Below, piece after piece: positions 17,259 to 24,762 of a DNA stretch of 37,740 bases (positions are counted from its first letter, which is position 1; each line of letters starts with the position of its first letter). The DNA is from Candidatus [Bacteroides] periocalifornicus. GTDB lineage: Bacteria > Bacteroidota > Bacteroidia > Bacteroidales > CAJPTX01. The position numbers and the translations under genes are program-made. The stretch covers positions 5,540 to 43,279 of the forward strand of contig LIIK01000020.1 of the NCBI GenBank assembly GCA_001421095.1, written 5' to 3'. Under the pieces are notes generated by a model that saw nothing but the letters and a program-made list of their open reading frames with translations, did no database searches and was not told the origin of the DNA.

Positions 17259-17266
17259 TACATTTG
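17259..17266 (+). promoter_or_regulatory. Candidate promoter (-7 box) of the nqr operon
   Basis: TACATTTG fits TAnnTTTG and lies 28 bases before the nqrA ATG. No clear -33 TTTG at 19 bases was found. The box overlaps a possible TTG start at 17264, which argues for the ATG at 17294. Confidence 0.5.
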
Positions 17267-17293
17267 CGTGTAGAAAGCAAAGCGGATACGAGC

Positions 17294-18658
17294 ATGGCGA
17301 ACGAGATAAAGATTCGTAAGGGCTTTACCATACGCCTTGTAGGGCAGGCGGAAAAAGTGTTTAAACGCTTGCCTCTTGCAGGGGAATATTCGCTGTATCC
17401 TGACGATTTCCCACTCCTAGTACCCGGGCTGCTCGTCCGAGAGGGCGATACAGTGCTTGCCGGCTCCCCGCTGCTGTGCGACAAGCGCGATCCCCGTGTA
17501 CGGTTCTGTTCGCCTGTGAACGGACGGGTTGCCCGAATAGAGAGAGGAGAGCGGCGGCACATAGACCGCGTGGTAGTGGAGTGCGATGCCAAGGACAGCC
17601 TGGAGTATAAGGACTTTGGTGCGGCTTTACCCGCTACGCTATCGTGCGATGATATTATCGCCAAAATGCTGCAGGCGGGCGTATGGCCTATGGTTCGGCA
17701 GAGGCCGTTCAACATAGTGGCTTCGCCCGATGTGCGTCCGCGCGCAGTATTCATCTCGGCATTTGATACGGCCCCTCTGGCGCCCGATTTGGATTTTGCC
17801 ATTAAGGACGATGGCGAGAGTTTCCAAGTAGGGGTAGATGTGCTGCGGATGCTCACCGACGGTGGGGTGCACCTAGGGGTGAATGCCAAGTACCCGCCCA
17901 ACATCGCTTTTGAAGAGGCTCGGGGCGTCACTTTGCATCGTTTTAGCGGGATTCACCCGGCTGGGAATGTGGGGGTTCAAATCCACCACGTGGCGCCAGT
18001 GGCCAAAGGTGAGGTGGTTTGGACGCTGCATCCGCTCGATGTGGTAGTGATAGGAAGGCTCTTTAGCACTGGACACTACGATGCCCGCAGGATAGTAGCA
18101 GTTACTGGGAGTAGGGTGGCCAAGCCCCGGTACTACCTCTCCATGGTAGGGATGCCAATACGCACACTACTCGACGGACAGCTCCAAGAGCCTGAGGAGA
18201 AGCTGCGTATCATATCGGGCAATGTACTCACGGGGACAAAGGTCGGGCTCAACGATGGTCTTCGGTTCTACCACCACCAGGTAACGGTGATCCCTGAGGG
18301 TAACCACTACGAGTTCATGGGGTGGGCCATGCCTGGTTTCAGAAAACTGAGCGCTAGTCGGCTCTTCACCGCATTCCTCTGCCCCCATCGCGAGTACGAT
18401 CTCGATACGAACCTGCACGGTGGCCGCCGGGCTTTTGTGGTGAACGGGCAGTATGAGAGGGTGTTCCCAATGCGGATCTACCCTGTGCAGCTGATAAAGG
18501 CTATACTGGCCGGTGCGATAGAGGAGATGGAGGATCTCGGCATATACGAGGTAGCCGAGGAGGATTTTGCGCTGTGCGATTTCGTCTGCACCTCCAAAAT
18601 AGAGGCGCAGAGCATAGTGCGCGAGGGACTCAATAGAATGGTGAAAGAGCTGAGCTAG
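17294..18658 (+). CDS. nqrA: Na+-translocating NADH:quinone reductase subunit A
   Basis: Peripheral subunit of Na+-NQR, the complex that passes electrons from NADH to ubi- or menaquinone and pumps Na+ out. The product is 454 residues, normal for NqrA. It opens with MANEIKIRKGFTIRLVGQAE, the family start (KGLDIPL-like), and contains the lipoyl-like hammerhead segment with VREGDTVLAGSPLLCDK (about residues 42-58) and PVNGRVARIERGERR. The later blocks HVVVIG-like DVVVIGRLFSTGHYD and VTGSRVAKPRYY are also as expected. A TTG at 17264 would lie in the -7 box. It is first of six nqr genes in the standard order. Confidence 0.95.
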   Translation: MANEIKIRKGFTIRLVGQAEKVFKRLPLAGEYSLYPDDFPLLVPGLLVREGDTVLAGSPLLCDKRDPRVRFCSPVNGRVARIERGERRHIDRVVVECDAKDSLEYKDFGAALPATLSCDDIIAKMLQAGVWPMVRQRPFNIVASPDVRPRAVFISAFDTAPLAPDLDFAIKDDGESFQVGVDVLRMLTDGGVHLGVNAKYPPNIAFEEARGVTLHRFSGIHPAGNVGVQIHHVAPVAKGEVVWTLHPLDVVVIGRLFSTGHYDARRIVAVTGSRVAKPRYYLSMVGMPIRTLLDGQLQEPEEKLRIISGNVLTGTKVGLNDGLRFYHHQVTVIPEGNHYEFMGWAMPGFRKLSASRLFTAFLCPHREYDLDTNLHGGRRAFVVNGQYERVFPMRIYPVQLIKAILAGAIEEMEDLGIYEVAEEDFALCDFVCTSKIEAQSIVREGLNRMVKELS

Positions 18659-18711
18659 GAGCTGCTGCGACATATTCAACTTAGAATTAGCGAACTAGGG
18701 CGTGTTGAATC

Positions 18712-19878
18712 ATGGGACTAAGAAAGCTACTCGATAGGGCTAAACCCAACTTTTCTGCAGGCGGTCGGTACGCAAAGCTGCATTCGACGTTTGAGGCGTT
18801 CGAGACTTTCCTCTTCACGCCCAATACCGTGACGGCAAAGGGTAGCCATATTCGCGATGCGGTGGATATGAAGCGCACCATGATAGTAGTGGTGGTGGCC
18901 TTGCTACCTGCGCTGGTATTTGGGATGTACAATGCGGGCTTGCAGCATGCGCAATTCCTTGGGCAGAGCATAGATTTCTGGCCTGCACTGGGATTCGGAT
19001 TCCTGAAGATGCTCCCCACCATAATAGTGAGCTACGTGGTAGGGCTTGGTATTGAATTCGCCGTTGCCCAGGCACGGGGGCACGAGGTGAACGAGGGATT
19101 CCTGGTTTCTGGGCTGCTAATCCCCATGGTGCTGCCAATAGGCATCCCGCTGTGGATGGTGGCCTTAGCCACAGCATTTGCCGTGGTATTCGGCAAGGAG
19201 GTATTTGGAGGAACGGGGATGAACGTATTCAACCCCGCGCTCGTGGCCCGCGCCTTTCTCTTCTTCGCATTCCCCAAGTACATGTCTGGCGACGGGGTTT
19301 GGATAGCCGGCATGGGGGTTGAGCAGGGGGTAGATGGATTTAGCGGTGCAACCCCTTTGGCGCAAGCTGCAGCAGGGCTCACCGATCACCTCCCGAAGGC
19401 TTACGATCTCTTCATGGGGTTTATCCCTGGCTCGGTGGGTGAAACCTCTACACTCATGGTGCTTATAGGTGCTGTGATTCTGCTTGCAACGGGGGTATCG
19501 AGCTGGAGGGTAACCCTCTCGGTATTCGCAGGCGGATTCCTCATGGGCTTGCTATTCAACGCTATAGGGGCGAATAGCTACATGCAGCTGCCTGCGTACT
19601 ACCACCTGCTCATGGGTGGCTTTGCCTTTGGAGCGGTATTCATGGCCACCGACCCTGTAACTGGTGCGCAAACCAAGACCGGCCAATGGATATACGGTCT
19701 GCTAATAGGGATATTCACGGTGATGGTACGGGTTATCAACCCTGCGTATCCAGAGGGTATGATGCTCTCGATCCTCCTTATGAATGCAGCCGCCCCCCTG
19801 ATTGACTATCTGGTTGTAGGGCAGAATATCCGAGGACGTCGCAAAAGAGCGGCTCGGGTAGAGGCAGAGCGAGCCTAG
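18712..19878 (+). CDS. nqrB: Na+-NQR subunit B
   Basis: Membrane core subunit carrying covalent FMN and riboflavin and forming most of the Na+ channel. The 388-residue product has the expected N-terminal segment FTPNTVTAKGSHIRDAVDMKR and about ten membrane helices. The flavin attachment motif SGATPLA places the FMN-linked Thr at residue 214. MATDPVTGAQTKTGQWIYG is the conserved late loop. It begins 53 bases after nqrA. Confidence 0.96.
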   Translation: MGLRKLLDRAKPNFSAGGRYAKLHSTFEAFETFLFTPNTVTAKGSHIRDAVDMKRTMIVVVVALLPALVFGMYNAGLQHAQFLGQSIDFWPALGFGFLKMLPTIIVSYVVGLGIEFAVAQARGHEVNEGFLVSGLLIPMVLPIGIPLWMVALATAFAVVFGKEVFGGTGMNVFNPALVARAFLFFAFPKYMSGDGVWIAGMGVEQGVDGFSGATPLAQAAAGLTDHLPKAYDLFMGFIPGSVGETSTLMVLIGAVILLATGVSSWRVTLSVFAGGFLMGLLFNAIGANSYMQLPAYYHLLMGGFAFGAVFMATDPVTGAQTKTGQWIYGLLIGIFTVMVRVINPAYPEGMMLSILLMNAAAPLIDYLVVGQNIRGRRKRAARVEAERA

Positions 19879-20002
19879 TTCGGCATAAACACGCAGTAGA
19901 ATCCGTAACCGAGGGAACAGGGAGTCGTTAGGTCAGCATCCAGCGGGCGAGAGTTTTCGCAGTGGGCGTTGCCCTCCAGTTAGGTATAATTGCACAACCG
20001 CA

Positions 20003-20728
20003 ATGAAGCGAGATAGCAACATATATATATTCTTGTATGCCACTGGATTAGTATTGGTGGTGGCTGTACTCCTTGCCATGGCCTCCACCTCGCTACGCCC
20101 TCGGCAGCAGGAGAATGTGAAGATGGAGAAACGGCTCGACATCCTAAAGTCGATAGGGCAGGGCGAGGAAGAGTACAAAGGCGACAACAAGCAGCAGTGG
20201 GTGGCAGAGCTTTTCCAGAAGTATGTGCGAAGCGAGGAGGTGGTGAATCTACAGGGAGCTGACCTTGGCGAAATAGATGCTTTTGGGTTGGATTTTAAAG
20301 CAGAGCTCGCGAAGGGTGAAGAAGGGCGCTTCCCCGTATTTATAGCCACCCTGGATAACGGGGAGAAGAAATACATCCTCCCGCTGGCAGGGCAAGGCTT
20401 GTGGGGACCTATCTGGGGCTACATCGCGCTGAACGACGATCTGAACACGGTGTACGGCGTGTCATTCGCGCACAAGAGCGAGACCCCAGGCTTGGGGGCC
20501 GAGATCGTAACACAGTCCTTCCGAGGTCAATTTGCAGGCAAGCAGATTTTCAGCAATGGGGTACTCTCATCACTACAGGTGGTAAAGGGTGGTGGTACAG
20601 AGCGTAATGCGCATGCCGTGGATGCCATATCGGGAGGCACCATGACGAGTAAGGGGGTTGAGGCCATGCTGCTCAATAGCCTGCAGGCCTACAAGGCATT
20701 CATCGCGCGCCAAAAGGAGGGGAAATAG
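20003..20728 (+). CDS. nqrC: Na+-NQR subunit C
   Basis: Carries the second covalent FMN on the periplasmic side. The 241-residue product has one N-terminal membrane helix (residues 8-28, YIFLYATGLVLVVAVLLAMA) and an FMN-binding domain. Conserved blocks are GQGLWGPIWGYIAL, HKSETPGLGAEI and the attachment motif SGGTMTS, with the flavinylated Thr at residue 213. A 124-base gap separates it from nqrB; the next gene starts two bases after the stop, so nqrC and nqrD are tightly coupled. Flavin attachment needs an ApbE-type transferase, not found in this window. Confidence 0.95.
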   Translation: MKRDSNIYIFLYATGLVLVVAVLLAMASTSLRPRQQENVKMEKRLDILKSIGQGEEEYKGDNKQQWVAELFQKYVRSEEVVNLQGADLGEIDAFGLDFKAELAKGEEGRFPVFIATLDNGEKKYILPLAGQGLWGPIWGYIALNDDLNTVYGVSFAHKSETPGLGAEIVTQSFRGQFAGKQIFSNGVLSSLQVVKGGGTERNAHAVDAISGGTMTSKGVEAMLLNSLQAYKAFIARQKEGK

Positions 20729-20730
20729 CC

Positions 20731-21393
20731 ATGGGCAACACGGGTAGCAATTCGCTTTTCTCTAAGGAAAACCTGGCTCTTATCACAAGGCCTATAGGGG
20801 CTACAAACCCCGTGACAGTCCTGATACTGGGGATATGCTCCTCGCTGGCGGTTACCGTGAAGCTCTGGCCTGCTATAGTGATGGCCATCTCGGTAACGGT
20901 GGTAACGGGAGTGTCGAGCTGGGTGATGTCACTCCTGAGGAAGGGCGTGCCCAATCGTATCAGGATCATAGTACAGCTGGTGGTGGTGGCAACCTTGGTA
21001 ATCTTGGTGGATGAAGTGCTCAAGGCCTACGTATACGAGGTGAGCAAGCAGCTCTCGGTATTCGTGGGTCTGATCATTACGAACTGCATTATCATGGGGC
21101 GTATAGAGGCCTTTGGTTTGGCCAATAAGCCCTGGCCCTCGCTCCTGGATGGGATAGGGAATGGCATTGGCTACGGGATGATCCTGATTATCCTGGGCTT
21201 TTTCCGCGAACTCTTGGGCTTTGGCACGCTGCTTGGGTACAGGGTGATTCCCGAATCGTGGTACGTGGCAAACGGTGGATTCTACGAGAATAACGGGTTT
21301 GTGATTATGCCCCCCATGGCGCTGATTCTGGTGGGGTGCATCATCTGGGTGCAGCGCTCATTCAACAAGAAGCTGATAGAGGAGAAGAAGTAG
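20731..21393 (+). CDS. nqrD: Na+-NQR subunit D
   Basis: Six-helix membrane subunit, 220 residues. The inverted-topology RnfE/NqrD features are present: TNPVTVLILGICSSLAVT with Cys 36 and LIITNCIIMGRIEAF with Cys 119. These correspond to the cysteines that, with those of NqrE, hold the iron centre in the middle of the membrane. The ending SFNKKLIEEKK is cytosolic. Starts two bases after nqrC. Confidence 0.95.
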   Translation: MGNTGSNSLFSKENLALITRPIGATNPVTVLILGICSSLAVTVKLWPAIVMAISVTVVTGVSSWVMSLLRKGVPNRIRIIVQLVVVATLVILVDEVLKAYVYEVSKQLSVFVGLIITNCIIMGRIEAFGLANKPWPSLLDGIGNGIGYGMILIILGFFRELLGFGTLLGYRVIPESWYVANGGFYENNGFVIMPPMALILVGCIIWVQRSFNKKLIEEKK

Positions 21394-21501
21394 GCGGATT
21401 TCTGGGCACTTGTAGTAGACTTGCGGGCAGCGCAGGCACAGCCCATAAGGTGTGGTTGAGATTCGTGCTGAGGTTTGTATAGCAATCCTTTCCGTAGCAA
21501 C

Positions 21502-22119
21502 ATGGAAAATCTTCTGAGCATTTTCATTCGGTCCATCTTTGTGGACAATATGATCTTCGCCTTCTTCCTGGGTATGTGTTCGTACCTAGCGGTGTCTAAA
21601 ACGGTGAAGACCTCGGCGGGGCTGGGTGTTGCGGTCATTTTCGTGCTGCTGATAACGGTGCCCGTGAACTACCTGCTCGATAAATACGTACTCTCGGCAG
21701 GCGCGTTGAGCTGGCTCGATCCCCGCCTGGCCGATATGAATTTGAGCTTCCTCTCGTTCATCATGTTCATCGCCGTGATAGCCTCTATAACGCAGCTGGT
21801 GGAGATGATAGTAGAGCGGTTCTCCCCCTCGCTCTACAATACGCTAGGGATATTCCTCCCGCTTATCGCGGTGAACTGCGCCATACTTGGCGGCTCGCTC
21901 TTCATGCAGGAGCGCCACTACGACACGCTGGCCGAGGCGACCGTGTTTGGAGTAGGCTCAGGCATTGGTTGGTTTCTCGCCATAGTGATGCTGGCGGCTA
22001 TTCGCGAGAAGCTCAAGTACTCCAATGTGCCGGCCCCGCTTAGGGGGATAGGTATTACCTTCATCCTTACGGGGCTGATGGGCATCGCCTTTATGACATT
22101 CATGGGGGTAAAATTCTAA
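21502..22119 (+). CDS. nqrE: Na+-NQR subunit E
   Basis: Six-helix partner of NqrD, 205 residues. The start MENLLSIFIRSIFVDNM matches the usual NqrE beginning, so ATG 21502 is chosen over the in-frame 21475 ATG. The iron-centre cysteines are Cys 26 (FFLGMCSYLAVS) and Cys 126 (LIAVNCAILGGSLF). Other conserved parts are the VEMIVERFSPSLYN loop and GVGSGIGWFLAIVMLAAIREKL. A 108-base gap separates it from nqrD. Confidence 0.95.
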   Translation: MENLLSIFIRSIFVDNMIFAFFLGMCSYLAVSKTVKTSAGLGVAVIFVLLITVPVNYLLDKYVLSAGALSWLDPRLADMNLSFLSFIMFIAVIASITQLVEMIVERFSPSLYNTLGIFLPLIAVNCAILGGSLFMQERHYDTLAEATVFGVGSGIGWFLAIVMLAAIREKLKYSNVPAPLRGIGITFILTGLMGIAFMTFMGVKF

Positions 22120-22133
22120 ACAGGCACCGGTCA

Positions 22134-22180
22134 GGTTACGGCAGCACCGCGGTAGGCCCGCACCGCGGCTGGTTACGGCA
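22134..22180. repeat. Repeat pair and hairpin between nqrE and nqrF
   Basis: GGTTACGGCA occurs at 22134-22143 and 22171-22180, and GCACCGCGG at 22144-22152 and 22160-22168, giving the order A-B-B-A with all copies in the same direction. Within it CCGCGGT (22147-22153) pairs with ACCGCGG (22162-22168) as a 7-bp GC-only-plus-one stem. No T-run follows, so it is not a typical terminator. Confidence 0.55.
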
Positions 22181-22219
22181 ATAGAGTGTTCACCACAGTG
22201 TAATTTAGTAGCAAGCAAG

Positions 22220-23476
22220 ATGTTTGCAATCGAAACTCCCATAATAATAGCCTCAGCGGTTGTATTCCTGGTGGTGGTGCTGCTGCTTGTGGCGATCCTC
22301 CTGTATGCCCGCAAGCGGCTTATCCCCTCGGGCAATGTGAAGATATCCATCAATGGCGGCGAGCGGGAGCTGGAGGTGGGTACGGGTAGCTCGCTTCTCT
22401 CCACCCTGTCGGCAGCTGGCGTATTCCTCCCCTCAGCCTGCGGTGGCGGTGGCACCTGCGGCACCTGCCGCTGCCAAGTGGTGGAGGGCGGAGGGGCCAT
22501 TCTCCCCACCGAAACGGGATTTTTCACCCGAAAAGAGCAGCAGAACCATTGGCGGCTCGCCTGCCAGGTGAAGGTTCGCGATAATATCGGGATGGTGGTG
22601 CCCGAGCACGTGCTGGGTATCAAGAAGTGGGAGTGCGAGGTTGTCTCGAACCGCAACGTGGCGACATTTATCAAGGAGTTTGTGGTTCGCCTGCCAGATA
22701 ATGAGCATCTCAAGTTCAGGTCGGGAGGGTACATCCAGATAGATGTGCCCGCCATCACGGTAGATTTTAAGGATATTGAGGTTGCACCAGAGTTCAGGCC
22801 CGATTGGGACAAGCTCCATCTCTGGGATCTCAAGATGGTGAACACCACCCCCACCTACCGAGCCTACTCTATGGCCAATCACCCAGCCGAGGACACCATC
22901 ATCATGCTCAATGTCCGGATAGCCACTCCCCCCTTCGATAGGGTGAATGGCGGCTTCCAAAAGGTGAACCCTGGGCTTTGCTCATCGTACATCTTCTCAC
23001 GTAAGCCTGGGGATAAAGTCAACATATCAGGCCCATACGGGGAATTCTTCCTAGAGGAGGGGACTGATAACGAGATGATGTTCATCGGGGGCGGGGCTGG
23101 CATGGCGCCCATGCGTTCGCATATTTTCTACCTGTTCAAGACGCTCAAGACCAAGCGCAAGGTTTCCTTCTGGTACGGCGCCCGCTCTAAGCGGGAGATC
23201 TTCTACGAGGAGGACTTTGAGGCGATAGCCCGAGAATTCCCGAATTTCACCTTCACCATTGCCCTCTCCGATGCGCAGCCAGAGGACAACTGGACGGGGG
23301 CTAAGGGCTTCATCCATCAGGTGATATATGATCAGTACCTCAGCAAGCATGATGCCCCAGAGGATATCGAGTACTACCTCTGCGGGCCACCGCCCATGAC
23401 GGCTGCGGTGAACAAGATGCTCTACAACCTTGGGGTAGAGGAGAATATGATTCATTACGATAACTTCGGGGGATAG
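22220..23476 (+). CDS. nqrF: Na+-NQR subunit F (NADH dehydrogenase subunit)
   Basis: Entry point for electrons: oxidises NADH through FAD and a 2Fe-2S cluster. The 418-residue product has an N-terminal membrane helix (about 8-30), a ferredoxin domain with cluster cysteines 74, 80, 83 and 115 (SACGGGGTCGTC and RLACQ), and an FAD-binding domain with the RAYSMANHP motif. The NADH domain has FIGGGAGMAPMRSH and YYLCGPPPM, and it ends in YDNFGG, typical for NqrF. It is the last gene of the operon and is followed by a strong terminator. Confidence 0.97.
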   Translation: MFAIETPIIIASAVVFLVVVLLLVAILLYARKRLIPSGNVKISINGGERELEVGTGSSLLSTLSAAGVFLPSACGGGGTCGTCRCQVVEGGGAILPTETGFFTRKEQQNHWRLACQVKVRDNIGMVVPEHVLGIKKWECEVVSNRNVATFIKEFVVRLPDNEHLKFRSGGYIQIDVPAITVDFKDIEVAPEFRPDWDKLHLWDLKMVNTTPTYRAYSMANHPAEDTIIMLNVRIATPPFDRVNGGFQKVNPGLCSSYIFSRKPGDKVNISGPYGEFFLEEGTDNEMMFIGGGAGMAPMRSHIFYLFKTLKTKRKVSFWYGARSKREIFYEEDFEAIAREFPNFTFTIALSDAQPEDNWTGAKGFIHQVIYDQYLSKHDAPEDIEYYLCGPPPMTAAVNKMLYNLGVEENMIHYDNFGG

Positions 23477-23516
23477 GAAGAGGATAAAGGATCGCTCTAT
23501 TTTCCTAGCCAATAGA

Positions 23517-23557
23517 GGCTTCCGTAGATTTCATATCTGCGGAAGCCCTTCTTTTTT
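23517..23557 (+). terminator. Terminator of the nqr operon
   Basis: A 13-bp stem (23517-23529 with 23535-23547, one T-G wobble), loop TTCAT, followed by CTTCTTTTTT. It starts 41 bases after the nqrF stop. Confidence 0.88.
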
Positions 23558-23667
23558 AGGGTAAAATTGGGGTTTACGCTACGAATCTGTTTTGTGATGG
23601 CAAGGAATAATCTACACAGATTTATCGGCCCTTTGGGCGTAATGGGCGTATCTTCCACCTACCTGCT

Positions 23668-23778
23668 CCGTACCTTCGCCGTACCATCGCCGTATATCCT
23701 CTAGTGCATGTTCGGATTTCGTAGCGAAATCCGAACATGAAGCGGCCCAGGTGTTGAGTTGGTACGGCGAAGGTACGG
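23668..23778. repeat. Nested perfect palindrome with 11-bp periodicity
   Basis: Outer arms 23668-23685 and 23761-23778 are perfect 18-bp inverted copies (CCGTACCTTCGCCGTACC). Inner arms 23707-23721 and 23725-23739 are perfect 15-bp inverted copies (CATGTTCGGATTTCG) with loop TAG. The two unpaired segments between outer and inner arms are each exactly 21 bases but not complementary. The outer arms are made of 11-base units (CCGTACCTTCG, CCGTACCATCG, then a decayed third). No target-site duplication was seen at the ends. Confidence 0.85.
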
Positions 23779-23945
23779 CGTTGTTAGGGTGGAGAGGGTA
23801 GAATAGCCACTTGGCGACACGGGATTCTGCGAATGGCCCCCCCTCTCCAGATCACCCACCTCTACGCAATATGCGCATACGCCCCTGGCCACAGGTGGCG
23901 TGGAGCGGGCATGGGCCGTTTCTCCGCGTTTTGTCTAAAAATTCC

Positions 23946-23953
23946 TACCTTTG
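23946..23953 (+). promoter_or_regulatory. -7 box immediately before msrA
   Basis: TACCTTTG ends four bases before the ATG at 23958. If used with the usual spacing, transcription would begin at or next to the start codon. No well-placed -33 TTTG is visible; TTTC at 23919 is 23 bases away. Confidence 0.55.
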
Positions 23954-23957
23954 CGGT

Positions 23958-24608
23958 ATGAAACAGTGCAAGTCAGTATTGAGAGCGTTAGGCATAGGGT
24001 TGGGGGTCTTCGTCCTCCTCTTGGGGATGCGGGGGCTCGGTGCAAATTATGGAAAGGTTAAACCAATGGAGAATAGGGAAGTTGCCACGTTTGGCATGGG
24101 GTGTTTTTGGTGCTCGGAGGCGATATTCAGCCGGATTGATGGGGTGCTAAAGGTGCAGTCTGGCTTTAGCGGGGGCACGGTGGCCAACCCCAGCTATCGG
24201 TTGGTATGCGAGGGGAATACAGGGCATGCCGAGGTAGTGCAGATAGAGTTTGACCCCACCAAGGTCTCATACCCCGAGCTGTTGAAGGTCTTCTTCACCA
24301 TGCATGATCCCACCACGCTGAACCGCCAGGGGGCGGATGTGGGCACGCAGTACCGCTCGGTGATATTCACCCACAGCCCAGAGCAGAAAAGGCTGGCCAA
24401 TGAGGCCATAGCGCAGCTCACGAAGGAGGGGGTGTATAGCAGCAAGATAGTTACGCAGGTGGTTGATTTCCAGGCATTCTACCCTGCCGAAGATTACCAT
24501 GAAGACTACTTTGCGCGGAACGCCGGCGAGGGGTACTGCCGGCTGGTGATTCAGCCCAAGGTGGAGAAGTTCGAGAAGGCCTTTTCCAAGCTGCTGAAGA
24601 AGAAGTAG
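23958..24608 (+). CDS. msrA: Peptide methionine (S)-S-oxide reductase with export signal
   Basis: Reduces methionine-S-sulfoxide in oxidised proteins. The 216-residue product has the MsrA active site GCFWCSEAIF with the catalytic Cys at residue 49, followed by FSGGTVANPSYRLVCEGNTGHAEVVQIEFDP, PTTLNRQGADVGTQYRSVIF and the YCRLVI ending. A signal-peptide-like N-terminus (about residues 10-30, LGIGLGVFVLLLGMRGLGA) suggests it works in the periplasm or as a membrane-anchored protein. An internal ATG at 24066 would give a cytosolic form of normal MsrA length. ATG 23958 is chosen for the intact signal; it would make the mRNA nearly leaderless given the adjoining -7 box. Confidence 0.9.
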   Translation: MKQCKSVLRALGIGLGVFVLLLGMRGLGANYGKVKPMENREVATFGMGCFWCSEAIFSRIDGVLKVQSGFSGGTVANPSYRLVCEGNTGHAEVVQIEFDPTKVSYPELLKVFFTMHDPTTLNRQGADVGTQYRSVIFTHSPEQKRLANEAIAQLTKEGVYSSKIVTQVVDFQAFYPAEDYHEDYFARNAGEGYCRLVIQPKVEKFEKAFSKLLKKK

Positions 24609-24762
24609 AGAGAGGCATCTTGCTGAGGCCTATTCTTCCTACGTGCGGAGAGCGGCCTCTCGCTAGGGGCTATGGCGGTTTGCTAGGCAGCCTCTGCGAG
24701 TTGCTGCAAAGGATTGGTGTGTGTTTGATTTAGGTGCTATTCAATTCTAGCATTGCTAGGTT

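Larger units (their letters stand above)
16822..17293. other. Intergenic region before the nqr operon
   Basis: Holds the terminator at 16843-16872 and the nqr promoter at 17259-17266. The AT-rich middle (16880-17240) shows no convincing gene or RNA. A minus-strand open frame of 66 codons at 16870-17070 lacks any recognised feature. Confidence 0.45.
23477..23957. other. Intergenic region between nqrF and msrA
   Basis: Holds the nqr terminator (23517-23557), the nested palindrome (23668-23778) and the msrA promoter (23946-23953). A plus-strand frame open from 23811 into msrA has no conserved features before the signal peptide and crosses the promoter, so it is not taken as coding. Confidence 0.5.

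Noticed and set aside
17264..17293. TTG start of nqrA ten residues upstream
   Set aside because: It falls inside the -7 box TACATTTG and the family begins at the MANEIKIRKGF segment.
23668..23778. CRISPR array or iteron origin from the 11-bp repeats
   Set aside because: There are only two to three units per arm, arranged as an inverted repeat, with no spacers, cas genes or replication gene nearby.
23811..23957. Open frame extending msrA upstream to 23811
   Set aside because: It runs through the TACCTTTG promoter box and has no conserved residues; the signal peptide begins at ATG 23958.
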